Positions 10,124-19,964 of a stretch of DNA of 64,000 bases are shown here, in pieces. The translations under genes were made by a program, and so were the position numbers. Source of the DNA: Rhynchopus euleeides (taxonomy: Eukaryota > Euglenozoa > Diplonemea > Diplonemida > Diplonemidae). The stretch lies in the NCBI GenBank assembly GCA_963210315.1, contig OY723317.1, forward strand, positions 62,001 to 126,000, written 5' to 3'. How positions within the stretch are numbered: the stretch's first letter is position 1; every line of letters begins with the position of its first letter. The notes beneath the pieces are model-generated. The model was not told the origin of the DNA. It was given only the letters and a program-made list of their open reading frames with translations, and searched no databases.

Positions 10124-11884
10124 ATGTCGAATGCAAATGAAGCGAAGAGTGTCGGGGAGACTCTTGCTGCCAACCGGCATGCCCTTCGGATGTCTCAACG
10201 GACACTCGCCAAGGTCAACCAGCTTCATAAGGAGCGTGTTGGTGAGAACCTGGGTGTGTCACGAAAGCGACTCCGCGAAATGGAGAAGCCTGCCTGCGAA
10301 CGTGTTGAATGGCGCCTTTCCCGTGGTTTGCTCGGGGCATTTGAGTTCCTCGAAGAAGAGGCGGGAGAATCATCGACAATGCAGTGTAGCGTGCCACTTC
10401 TCGGCGTCATGTACACGGACGGATACACGCCACGTAATTCATTACGTTCCGATAACGCACGTGTCCGTCTGTCTCTCGGGGTCATCAATCCCGAAAACAC
10501 GATGACTGCGCCGGGTATTACTTTCTCAGACCTTCCGAAAGGTGATCACAAGCTGTTCCAAAATCACGCGTTGCTGCAACAGATCATGAGGCTGCACAAA
10601 GCGAAAATCTTCCGAGGGGTGCATGTCGCGAGTGTGTCCATAGCAAGAATAACCGCCGACCATGCTGAGCAGTGGGCAACAATGAGGCGATGCGGGGGGC
10701 GAGGGCACCGATGCTCACTGTGCGACATCCCAGAAGAACGCTGGTATCAACAGGTGCATCGATACCCGCACCTGACTCTCTCTGAGATGAAAGAGGCTGG
10801 CTACCCCTCCCTCTTGGCAGGTGTGCTTCCCAATGCCCGCTACGTCACCCCAGCACTCCATGACTGCAAGGGGCTCGCCATGCGGCTGATCAGGGTACTG
10901 GATGAGACAACAAAAAAAATATTCGACAAGACCTGTACAAACCTTGCACTGAATGTGTCGCAGAATGGGACAGGTGCTCAGTTCCGGAAGGTCGTGCTTG
11001 CCATGTCACAGGACACCACCTACAAGGGCTTGTTCCGCTACCTCTTTGTCTCCCTTGCAGACCTCATGCATTTCCGGTATGCAGACATCCCCTGGCGCTT
11101 CTGGGGATGCAAGGATGAGTCAGCCCGGATTCCCTTCTTGCGTGCTCGGATCTCAGGGCATATATTTCACTGGTTGATGGAGCATGCCGAAAAGGGATCA
11201 ACGCGCAATGCCTACGTACACAGTCTCCATCATTGGTGGGCTCCAGAAGATGCAGTGCCTCTGCAGAACAACGACGAATTTGAAGAAGCAGAGAACGGAC
11301 ATCGCAAGAAAGATGCCGTTACAATCGCCAGCTCCGCAACTTACGAGAGAGATCTTGCAATGGCAGAAGAGAAGCGGCGCGAATCGGGCATGCCTTGGAA
11401 GGTTGCGCACCTGTCGCAGGACGGGATCCTCGGGTATAGAGAAGTCATTCTGTGTCCGTGTCTGCACACCCGACACGCTCATAGATTGGCTGTGTATGTT
11501 CTTTGCACACAGTTGACACAGCTGCAGAAGGGGTTTGTGCACTGCAACACACAGGACTTCGTTGAACCCAGCAGCGCGCCCTACTTCCTGTTCCGGTTCC
11601 CCGAAGGACACCGCAAATTATCGCTCTGCTTGTGCAAAATGCCAATCCCGCTGGGGGCGACTTTCACACCATTCGTGTCATCCGAGGCGACTTTGAGCAC
11701 GCTTGACCAACGCGCACAGCAGGAGGGGGATGACAGTTCTGACGAAGAAGATGAGGAAAGCCTGCAGGATGGTTTGTCTTGCCCAAGGTGTAACACAACT
11801 ACGACAGGCGACGGCCGCACTTTGACACCTCAAATTCTAACCGCTCACCTCCGCAGGTGCAGCCGCTACCAGGAGGATAGGTAG
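10124..11884 (+). CDS. Second gene of the CACTA-like element, candidate transposase
   Basis: The frame is open from 10037, but the ATG at 10124 (MSNANEAK) is the more natural start, giving 586 residues. Features: a basic N-terminal third; a Cys-rich segment CGGRGHRCSLC; a conserved-looking ALHDCKGLAMRLI segment similar in style to the D/H-x-K motif of EnSpm-type transposases; His-rich stretches (GHIFHWLMEH, VHSLHHWW); an acidic patch; and a C-terminal zinc-finger-like CPRC followed about 20 residues on by AHLRRC. No standard catalytic triad can be assigned by eye. Position inside long terminal inverted repeats is the strongest argument for a transposase. It lies 203 bp after the lysine-rich gene on the same strand. 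Confidence 0.65.
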   Translation: MSNANEAKSVGETLAANRHALRMSQRTLAKVNQLHKERVGENLGVSRKRLREMEKPACERVEWRLSRGLLGAFEFLEEEAGESSTMQCSVPLLGVMYTDGYTPRNSLRSDNARVRLSLGVINPENTMTAPGITFSDLPKGDHKLFQNHALLQQIMRLHKAKIFRGVHVASVSIARITADHAEQWATMRRCGGRGHRCSLCDIPEERWYQQVHRYPHLTLSEMKEAGYPSLLAGVLPNARYVTPALHDCKGLAMRLIRVLDETTKKIFDKTCTNLALNVSQNGTGAQFRKVVLAMSQDTTYKGLFRYLFVSLADLMHFRYADIPWRFWGCKDESARIPFLRARISGHIFHWLMEHAEKGSTRNAYVHSLHHWWAPEDAVPLQNNDEFEEAENGHRKKDAVTIASSATYERDLAMAEEKRRESGMPWKVAHLSQDGILGYREVILCPCLHTRHAHRLAVYVLCTQLTQLQKGFVHCNTQDFVEPSSAPYFLFRFPEGHRKLSLCLCKMPIPLGATFTPFVSSEATLSTLDQRAQQEGDDSSDEEDEESLQDGLSCPRCNTTTTGDGRTLTPQILTAHLRRCSRYQEDR

Positions 11885-12028
11885 GTAGTCCAGAGTCCGG
11901 GGAAACTGACAGAAGCAAAACAAGCCCCTCCCCATCCCTCTTCCACCTTCCCCCCGCATGATTTTACCCCCCACGCCAGTAGACTGTAACTATATCATGG
12001 GAAAAATGGATGAAAATAGGTGAAAAGA

Positions 12029-12128
12029 CTCCCGCTAGGGGGAGTCAGACTCCCCCTAGCGGGAGTCTGGACTCCCGCTAGCGGGAGTCTTTGACACCCT
12101 CTCAGACTCCCGCTCCCAGACTCCCGCT
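12029..12128. repeat. Right subterminal palindrome array (GCTAGC core)
   Basis: Mirror image of the left array: repeated AGACTCCCGCTAG and CTAGCGGGAGTCT units in alternating orientation. An extra CTCCCGCTCCCAGACTCC block lies before the terminus. Confidence 0.85.
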
Positions 12129-12330
12129 AGGGCCGCTGGAGTCCACCGTGCAGGTGAATCGAAAGAGAAGAGGAGCAAGGCAGTTGGTGTTCTTCGAACG
12201 CTGTAAACACCCGCGAAGTGACAGCAAAACGAGACAATCCGCACGGGTGGAACGTTTCCCGATTTTCGCGACACCGAACTGCAAAAAAAGAAGAAGGGGC
12301 TTCTGTTACGCACACCAGAAAGCTTCGCTG

Positions 12331-12334
<4 letters not shown>

Positions 12335-12363
<29 letters not shown>
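12335..12363. repeat. (TC)n microsatellite
   Basis: About 14 uninterrupted TC units just outside the right end of the CACTA-like element. Confidence 0.95.
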
Positions 12364-12366
<3 letters not shown>

Positions 12367-13647
12367 GTTTGCTGGTTCTGCGTTGACGCTTCGACACCCT
12401 GAAAGCGATAAGTCAGTGAATCCTGGCAGCGACACGTTCCTCCCACGCGAGTGTGCCGAGCAATTTTAATTGCGAGTGGGACAAGAACGGAGGATACCGA
12501 TAGTTGCTGAAGGCCCCAAAATAACCCCTGTTTGGGACCCCCGTTCGCAATGGGGGGCTTCGCACAGAACGGCAGAAAAGTTGAGTCGCCTCGCAAGAAG
12601 GGGGGTACGGAGGCAAAACTGACACAGAGCGAAGGCCCCCCAATGTCCTCTTTGCGCACCAGAGATGGCGCCCAGCAAGCAACCAAACGTGCTCTGTGCT
12701 GAACCCCGCCCATTCATCAGGCTCAAGGGGTGTGCGCATCGTTTCAGGGTTGTTACAATGTAGAAGCGCCAACCATCAAAAACAAAATACAGGCAAAGAG
12801 CGGTTACGGCTGAACGGTGTTGTGACTTTTCAGCACTCGTGTGAGGCGGAAAGAGACCCCACCACAGCTGCAACCAAACGTGCTCTGGACACACAGCCCC
12901 GTCATACAGGAAAAACCATTCGGGGGGGTTTTGCGCGTCGAAGCGTTAACACAACAAACAGAACGGAAAATACATCAGAGCGGTTGTGTGAAAGTGGAAG
13001 GGGGCAATGTTTGATGCCGACAATCGCAGGCACTGTGAAAGCTCGGCTACCTCACAGGCCCGTTCTGTCCCATTGACGCCCCTGAGGATAACGGGTTACG
13101 GGAGGGAATTGCTCAATATCTGCAGTGGTATAGGCGTGCCCTCAAACCCACCGAGATCTTGTTTCGTTCCTTCTTTCCTTTTTCTGCTGTCACTACATCA
13201 GGTGGTGCTGCACAGGAAAAACTATCTGCACAACGGGAAGGGTGTGAAGTAGATGTCGCACAGGGTCCGTCAGGGATCAGTTGTGAGGCACTATCCAAAA
13301 AAAATTGGGAAAAAACGGGGAAAAAAACAAGAAAATGAGCGGGTGGGAGTCGTCGTGAAGTAGTGAAGAAAATATAGGGTGGGGGAGCACAGAGTTGACC
13401 ACCATTCACTCGTTATGCAGGTTGTGTCAAGATGCTATGCTCGGCCTGTGTTGTGTTGTGTTGCTATGATTTGTGGTCGCTATAACAGTAGGCTGTGTTG
13501 GGGTGAGTAAACACTCCGTAGTTCCTACCATCAGAGGTACCAGGATTGCAGTACGATCAAAGGGAGAGAAAGACTCAAGAGAAGGAGCGGGACGGGTGTG
13601 CACTCAACCAGTAAGCATGATCATAATACAGAGAGTGTAACATAGAG

Positions 13648-13767
13648 TGGGGCCTTCGCTCAAAAGTGCAGAAAAGTGAGAAAAGGTGAGCCGCCAGGTA
13701 TGATCCGGCCACACTGCGTTGTAAAGTGACACAGTTTGACACACCGCGACACAGAGCGAAGGCCCCA
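13648..13767. mobile_element. MITE, GGGGCCTTCGCTC family
   Basis: The termini TGGGGCCTTCGCTC and GAGCGAAGGCCCCA are inverted repeats, flanked by GAG on both sides (13645-13647 and 13768-13770), a 3-bp target duplication. Short G-rich termini with a 3-bp duplication fit PIF/Harbinger-type MITEs. Interior is non-coding. Confidence 0.75.
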
Positions 13768-14610
13768 GAGAACGGGTTTGTCCCACCTATGTCTGTTGAG
13801 ACGCTCCACGGTGCCACTACAGTTGCATGGCAGTTCAGTTGCTGAAGATAACCGAGAGAGCGGGGGGGTGGGTGGGGGACCTGATGGGCACGCGGGACAG
13901 GGGCCACCGAAACAAACGAACACTGTGTCGCAGGACCCTTGCCTTTCAAAACAAACGTCGCAACACAAAAAAAAACCTTTTGGCTGTTCTGGTGTTATCG
14001 AAAAAGGCCAAATTGCGGAGTTCATGCGTAGGTATGCGATGTCACTCTTTAATTATCTCTCTGGCGGGAAGAAACGCTACCTCCACTAGAGCCCAGACTG
14101 CACCAATACGACCACCGGACTGCTCCCAGACCTGCTGGTGTGTGGAGGTAGGATCCTGGCTTGAGAACCACCGTTGCGTGCAGTTCAAATGCACCGCTTG
14201 TCGTGACCTTTGCTGCGAATGACACGCTTGCACATCGAGCACCTCCTTCAGCTCCTGGATCTGCCGGCTTCGGTTTATTCGGAAGACGCCCCGCTCCCTC
14301 TCGCCACAATCCAGCTGATTCAGAGCAGTCTCTGACTGCGACAATTTTCAGCAGTCATTTTCAGCCAATTTGATCGTCCGCCTACCAAATTTCCGCCTTT
14401 CCAAACTTCCGCTACCAAATTTAAAAGTGACATTACATGGCCCCGTTCATGCGTACTGCGTGCCGAGGATTGTGCGAAGCATTTTCGATAACACCATATT
14501 ATGGGGGAGGTATCTCCGTGTCGACGCACGGCAACCCGCGCTGCGGAGGAAGGCACCAGGCCGCCATCCTTCTGGTTCGCATGTCGGCACCCCCGCACCT
14601 CAAGAGGCGA

Positions 14611-14706
14611 GGGGACTCTTCGCTCAGATGTGCTGGAAGAGGTGAGCCGCCTCACAACACTTGGCTGCGAAGTGACACAGCCTCGACACAGAGCGAAGGC
14701 CCCTGG
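14611..14706. mobile_element. MITE copy, GGGGCCTTCGCTC family
   Basis: A diverged copy sharing the TTCGCTCAGATGTGC left part, the GTGAGCCGCCTCACAAC middle and the ACACAGAGCGAAGGCCCC right end of the family. Confidence 0.6.
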
Positions 14707-14767
14707 GGGAACCGAAGAGTTGCCGTGCTGCCCAGCAACTTATTATCAGTCCTATTCGTGGTCATTT

Positions 14768-15590
14768 ACCCCCCCCCCCTTTGGGTCGCCTGACCGGAAA
14801 TTTTGGGAAAAGGGGGGTAATATAAGGGGGGGGGGTAAATTACGGGTCAAGGGGGGGGGGGTAAATTACCATGTTCTGGGATGGCCGGTTTTTTTGGTAG
14901 GCCATAGGGGGGTGAGAGGGCGCCCAGGGCCTGTGGGTGACCTACCCTGGCATCACCCAGGCCCTCCGGCACTTCCTTCGGCATGATTGGACCTGTCACG
15001 TGCATGCGGTGGGGTGTGTGGTGCCTACCTCACAGCCAATTACCCTCCCCTGGCGGCAAAGAGGGGGTAAATTACCCCCCTTCTGACTGGGTAGTGGGGG
15101 TAACTGGGGGGGTAATTTACCCCCCCTTCCAGGCAAAAGGGGGGTATATGTGCCACCCCCTTTGCCCGGGGAGGGGGTAAATTACCCCCCTGGCCCTCCC
15201 CAGTAAAGGGGGGGTAAATTGCCCCGGCCCTTACTGGGGGGTAATTTACCCCCTTCTCCGGTGGTGGGTAGGGGGGTAAATTACCCCCCTCTCCAGTACA
15301 AGGGGGCAAATTTACCCTCCCTGCGGGTAAAGGGGTGGCAACTACCCCTTTGGCCTCGGAGGGGGTAAATTACCCCCCCAGAAAGAGCGGGAACAAATTA
15401 CCCCCCCTACCAGGCAAAGGGGGTGGTAAATTACCCCCCCACCACCCAGCAGAGGGGGTAAATTTACCCCCCGACCAGCCAAAAAATGGGTATTTTCCCC
15501 CCACCCCCCCAGCCAAAGGGGGGGGGGGGGGGTAAATTACCAAGTTTCTGGGGCCTGAACCCAAAATTTCCGAAAAAGGGGGGTGTCGAT
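14768..15590. repeat. Dense palindrome array, GGGGTAAATTACCCC
   Basis: About fifteen to twenty copies of G-run, GTAAATTAC, C-run palindromes in both orientations, separated by 20-40 bp of variable spacer. The outer parts carry an inverted CGGAAATTTTGGG (14791-14803) and CCCAAAATTTCCG (15567-15579), and the middle (14880-15040) is unique, non-coding sequence. This looks like a non-autonomous element made almost only of subterminal palindromes. No target duplication was found. Confidence 0.75.
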
Positions 15591-15998
15591 TCTGGACAAA
15601 AAATAAATTTTTTCAAAAAAAAACCGAAAAATCAGGGGAAAATGCTGAAAAATGGCAAAAAAAAGAGTATGGGGAGTTGGGTCCAGTTTAGCAAAGTCAT
15701 CATATTTTTCGGGTGTTTTTTTGAATGGGACACCCGAAGAACCCGTTGAGACGTGAAGGACATCGTGAACATATCTGCCAGAGAATCCTCAAGCTTGGTG
15801 CCTCAAGAACGTGGGACAACACGGCGCTGCAGGCGCATCCTGGGCCGCAGACCAGCAAGCCGGCAAAATAGCCAAGGCCGCCTACACGGCGAGCCTTCTA
15901 CAGATTCCAGATTGCTCAAACGAGCGTGTCCAGGAAGCTTGAGCTTTGGGTGGGGACGGGATGAAGTCATGGGGGGGGGGGGGGGGGCGGGGCGGGGG
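15591..15998. other. Gene-free stretch
   Basis: A-rich sequence (15595-15670) followed by unique sequence and a G run (15971-15987). No gene was recognised. Confidence 0.5.
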
Positions 15999-16470
15999 TG
16001 GCTGGGGGGAACCTCTAGAGGTAGGGGGCAACCCATTAGTGGCTGGGGGGAACCTCTAGAGGTAGGTGGCAACCCATTGGTGGCTGGGGGGAACCTCTAG
16101 AGGTAGGTGGCAACCCATTGGTGGCTGGGGGGAACCTCTAGAGGTAGGTGGCAACCCATTAGTGGCTGGGGGGAACCTCTAGAGGTAGGGGGCAACCCAT
16201 TGGTGGCTGGGGGGAACCTCTAGAGGTAGGTGGCAACCCATTAGTGGCTGGGGGGAACCTCTAGAGGTAGGGGGCAACCCATTGGTGGCTGGGGGGAACC
16301 TCTAGAGGTAGGGGGCAACCTATTGGTGGCTGGGGGGAACCTCTAGAGGTAGGGGGCAACCCATTGGTGGCTGGGGGGAACCTCTAGAGGTAGGGGGCAA
16401 CCCATTAGTGGCTGGGGGGAACCTCTAGAGGCAGGGGGCAACCCATTGGTGGCTGGGGGGAACCTCTAGA
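15999..16470. repeat. 41-bp tandem repeat, about 11.5 copies
   Basis: The unit begins GTGGCTGGGGGGAACCTCTA and contains the palindrome CCTCTAGAGG. Copies differ mainly at two positions (GGTGG/GGGGG and CATTA/CATTG). There is no spacer variation, so it is a minisatellite and not a CRISPR array. It directly abuts receptor copy 2 and replaces its last part. As 41 is not a multiple of three, it cannot encode a simple repeated peptide. Confidence 0.95.
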
Positions 16471-18686
16471 GTTGCCACACAGAGCAGAGCTCGTCGTCGC
16501 CGCGGCGTTGACCTGGAAACGGGAGCTCTCGTCCTGGCCGGTCGTCATCTGGCAAAGGCAGGTAAGCGCAGAGCGCCTGTGCATCCCGTTGGTGTGCGTT
16601 GTGTTGAAGGAGGCGTGCACCTTGTCGCCCATCACCTCGTCGATGATACCGCGGTTCGAGTTCACAGCCTGCAGCATCCGCTCAAGGTACTTCTGGTGGT
16701 ACGAGCTGACCTCAGACGGGCTCGACTTCCGTGCCGCCACAGTATTCCCGCGGACGTTGGCGACAATCACCGAAACCGTCCGCCGTGACAGCTCCGTTGA
16801 TAAGTTCACCTTCTTCCGCTGCGCGACCACAATTGCCTGCGATGCGCGTGAATCACGAGACGACATACTGAAGTGGCTGCGCGACTCACTGCGTGAATCG
16901 CTCTTCGTATTGCCCTGAGAAGCATCGGTGTCCTCCTCATCGCTGTGGTTCCGGAACAGCGACTGTGGCATGTAGGCTTTGTACTCGTTCAGCCTGTCGA
17001 TGATGGTGATGAATGCAGCCTGGATTGTGTTCGGCTTCTCGAGCTGCTTCAGGTACTCCACTGCTTCCAGGTCGAGCGACGCAATCGCTTCCGCACAGCG
17101 CTCCGCGACAACGTTGTTGTTGAACTGCTGGTGGAATGCGTCTTGGCTCTTCCGGTAGGGGTGGGTTGTAAGGGCCGAGGCCGATGCTGCGGCGGTAAAG
17201 GTCGCGTTGCACCTCCACCCCACCGTTCTTCTCGAACCGTGACTTCCACAGCCCGCGCAACATCTCGATTGCCTCGGCATTTGTCTTCTCCCCCGACACA
17301 GCCGTGTCGAATGCGGCAGCTAGATCGATCGAGTACATCACCGCCTCGGGAAGCATCACGTCTGGTGCGATGTTTTTGTCCCCGACACTCCCTTCCGTGA
17401 TCACATTCAGGAACTCGTCGGTAATTGACTGGCCCCACTTCTCCACCCACCGATCGGGGGTCAGGTGTCGGAACCGGAAGGGTTCATAGGATGGGTCATC
17501 GACACAGTATTGTGTAGACCGTTCGGGTTCCACGAGGTACGTCAGGAAGTCGAATGCCGCGTCGACGTTCCTGCTGTGGTTCCCGATGATGAAGGTGTAC
17601 CCCCCCGCCCAGCCCTGCGAACGGAGTGCTGCTGACCCGCCGCCCGTCCGGCTCGTCCTTCGCGTACGGGCATGCTGCTGGGCTGGTGGAGCAGTCGGTC
17701 AGTTTCCCGTCGACGTCGACATGTGTCGTCCCAGGGAAGCTGAGCAGCCGGACCTTCCCGTTGATGAAGCTGTTGTTCGCGAAGTACAGGTCCTTCAGCA
17801 CGCCGCCCGCCCACCACATCCCGAAGGCGCACTCCCCCCTTGACCACCGCATCTTCGGCAGGTCCATTGTGGGGATCCCCAGGTCCTTAACCGCAGCCGC
17901 CCAGCACTCACTCTGTGGCAACCGCGTCCCCTTCTGCCACACTTGCACCGCCTTTGCAAAGCCCTCGCGGAACCCTTCAGCGTCCAACCGCGGCTCCATC
18001 GTCACCGGATCGAACAGGAACCCCTGCTGCGTGCCTTTGCTCTGCATGTACGTCACCACAAACTGCTGCACAAACTGACCACGCACAAGCGAGACCAGCA
18101 ATTCATCCGTCCCACCTGCGCACTCGCACCACCCGTGGTCCGGGACGCCGTCCCCGTTCAGGTCCTGCCCGTCGAACCGTTCGACCATCTCCACCAACTC
18201 GTCGATCGTGCGTGGCTCCTGCCCGGGCGGCACAAGGTCAGAGCGCCCGAACATCCCCATCAGCCCCCCGTCCGCTGGGATCCCGTATGTATGCTTGTCG
18301 AACGACGCGCCGGACTCGCGGTAGAACGGCAGGAAGTCGTCCCACACAAGATTCGACGAAGAACGCACCTTCTCTGTGATGTCTGCCGCGTACCCCCCTC
18401 CCGCAGCCTGCGCCAGGTCGAGCGCCAGTATCATGTAGACGTCCGACCCGAACCCTTCCTTGTTGTGCTGCCTCATCAGCGGCACCAGCGTCACGGCGTC
18501 GTTGGCAATGAAGTTGATCTTGCACCCCGTCTGCTGCTCGAATGCCAAAGCGTGCTTCTGGTACGCTGCCTGTGTCCAACTCGACCCGACGAAGTCGACC
18601 TTCACACCTTCATACTTTCGAGCAGTCTGTGCCCGCACCGCCCCGTGCAGCAAGGCTGCGGCCAGCAGCACACCGCCTCTCCACAT
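16471..18686 (-). pseudogene. Receptor-like gene, copy 2: truncated and frameshifted
   Basis: Closely similar to copy 1 at 4.1-6.9 kb, with the same signal peptide (start 18686), solute-binding ectodomain and cyclase-like domain (VIVANVRG and VMGDKVHASF motifs again, with Asn in the first metal site). Differences: one extra C near 17605 breaks the ectodomain frame; about 104 bp that encode the transmembrane segment in copy 1 are missing near 17157, which also shifts the frame; and the gene stops at the 41-bp array after SSALCGN, losing roughly the last 170 residues. Where copy 1 is frameshifted (near 5183 and 5696), copy 2 keeps the frame. Same strand and shared upstream sequence point to tandem duplication followed by decay. 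Confidence 0.8.
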
Positions 18687-19489
18687 CGTCAGCAGATCTG
18701 TCAGAGTGTAGCCACCTGTGTGTGGTGTGTGGTGTCCCACCCGTGTACCCAACCCACGAAAAGGCATGTTCGGCATAGGTGGCGAAGGCTGCAGCTGCCC
18801 CAGCGGAGGGCTGAGGCGGAGAAGAGGAGGGCGGCGGTGAGGGCCGGGACAGGTAGCAGCGACGCCATCTTCCGCGGCGCTCGGCCCGCGAGGGGTGAGA
18901 GGGCGGTAGGTGCGGGGCTGGCAGCCGGAAAGCGTGGTCAGCGATGAAACCTTCAACACGCCAATCATGTGCCTGTGGCCAATCCCCGTGTGGACTTCTG
19001 CAGGATGCGGAGCCGCTAATCCAACATCGCCAACCCCAAACCCCGAATTCTCGGGATTACTGACCATTATGAAAGAGAGGCGAAGCAGGTATTTGACTGC
19101 CAACTTACTCAGTCAAAATGCGACCAGGTCAAGACAAATGTGCACATTCCTTGCGAGGAAAGCTACGTGATGACAGTGAAGACATGTGCTTCTTGTGGTG
19201 TTGTGTACGACATCAGCGGGGGTCAGGGTGCGGGGGCTGTCGCAAGGTGCAGTCGACGCAGAACGTTTCGCCAAAGCCTCGGCGACTCTGATTTGTGTAC
19301 AACAAGAGGACTGGAGACAGCCCCTCAGAGGGGAAGCGTTTCGCTGCCAAGCGTCTCACTTCGGTTTGGTTCATGCTTTACCAGTTTCCACACGCCCGAA
19401 GGAAGGCGAGGGCGCGGTGCTGCATGCGTGTGAGAAAGTCATGACAAGCGACACGTTCCGTCCGAACTAAGCAGGCTGTGAGAAACAAT
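18687..19489. other. Gene-free stretch upstream of receptor copy 2
   Basis: The first part (to about 18825) is shared with receptor copy 1. The rest has no recognised gene. The minus-strand frame is open upstream of the start codon to 19103, but this extension lacks domain features and precedes the signal peptide, so it is probably untranslated. Confidence 0.5.
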
Positions 19490-19577
19490 GGGGCCTTCGC
19501 TCAGAAATGCAGAGAAGTGAGGGAGGGTGAACCGCCTCACAACACTGGCTGCAAAGTGACACAGTTTGACACACAGT
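19490..19577. mobile_element. Partial MITE, GGGGCCTTCGCTC family
   Basis: The left end TGGGGCCTTCGCTC is intact and the interior (GTGAACCGCCTCACAAC, ACACAGTTTGACACAC) matches other copies. The right end is cut off by the adjoining GTCTTCGC-family MITE. Confidence 0.6.
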
Positions 19578-19923
19578 GGGGTTCCTCGCTACGGGGTGAT
19601 CGTCAGGGGGCACCACCCGTGTGCTCGGCAGGTTGTTTCGGCACCTGTTTTCTCCGTGTCATGCTCTTCGTGAGCGTGTCAGGGATGTTGGCACACGCTG
19701 GGGAGGGTTCACATGATGACATAACATATATCAGAAGCACACACCCACGTGGCGCTGTCCTTGGCAGGAATTTGAAAGTGCCGCCTTGACATCCTTGTTG
19801 GATAGATCCCTCATATCACACCCTCAATCAGCTGACGATCGTCAGTGCATTTTGGTGAATTTCCTGTTGAATTAGCTGAAAACTGACAAAGATTGACGAG
19901 GATAGCGACCAGCGAAGACCCCC
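19578..19923. mobile_element. MITE, GGGGGTCTTCGC family (inverted copy)
   Basis: Reverse-orientation relative of 30745-31254. The shared blocks include GATCGTCAG, CACGTGGCGCTGTCCTTGGC, GGATAGATCCCTCATATCAC and the CCAGCGAAGACCCCC end. Non-coding. Together the copies define a consensus of about 350-510 bp. Confidence 0.75.
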
Positions 19924-19964
19924 ACTGGCACGGAGCGAAGTCCCTCCATGATGCTATTTGACCC

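Larger units (their letters stand above)
8663..12150 (+). mobile_element. CACTA-like two-gene DNA transposon, apparently whole
   Basis: The ends are the perfect inverted repeat CACGGTGGACTCCAGCGG, flanked by a CA dinucleotide on both sides (8661-8662, 12151-12152), a likely 2-bp target duplication. The inverted repeat extends about 158 bp inward on each side (8663-8820 and 11993-12150). It carries three or more copies of GACTCCCGCTAGCGGGAGTC-like palindromes and ends in a shared TTTCACCTATTTTCA block. Two uninterrupted plus-strand genes fill the interior. CAC termini, a short target duplication, subterminal repeat arrays and two genes fit the CACTA/EnSpm plan; protein assignment is less certain. 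Confidence 0.8.
12364..14780. other. Gene-free repeat-rich stretch
   Basis: No gene was recognised. Contains a diverged copy of the GTGGAAGCGTCAACGC/CACACTCGTGTG repeat family (about 12760-12890), a related CGGCAATCGCAGG segment (13018), and MITE copies of the GGGGCCTTCGCTC family at 13648-13767 and 14611-14706. A GTTCATGCGTACT repeat near 14446 recurs near 41228. Confidence 0.5.

Noticed and set aside
14768-15590. Telomere-like repeat
   Set aside because: G runs are interrupted by GTAAATTAC and alternate in orientation, unlike any telomeric array.
15803-16405. Pro-rich protein repeat (RGSPQP-type) encoded by the 41-bp array
   Set aside because: A 41-bp period shifts frame at every unit, so no repeated peptide can be made.
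15999-16470. Regular array suggestive of a CRISPR
   Set aside because: The 41-bp units are contiguous with no unique spacers, in a eukaryotic context; it is a minisatellite.
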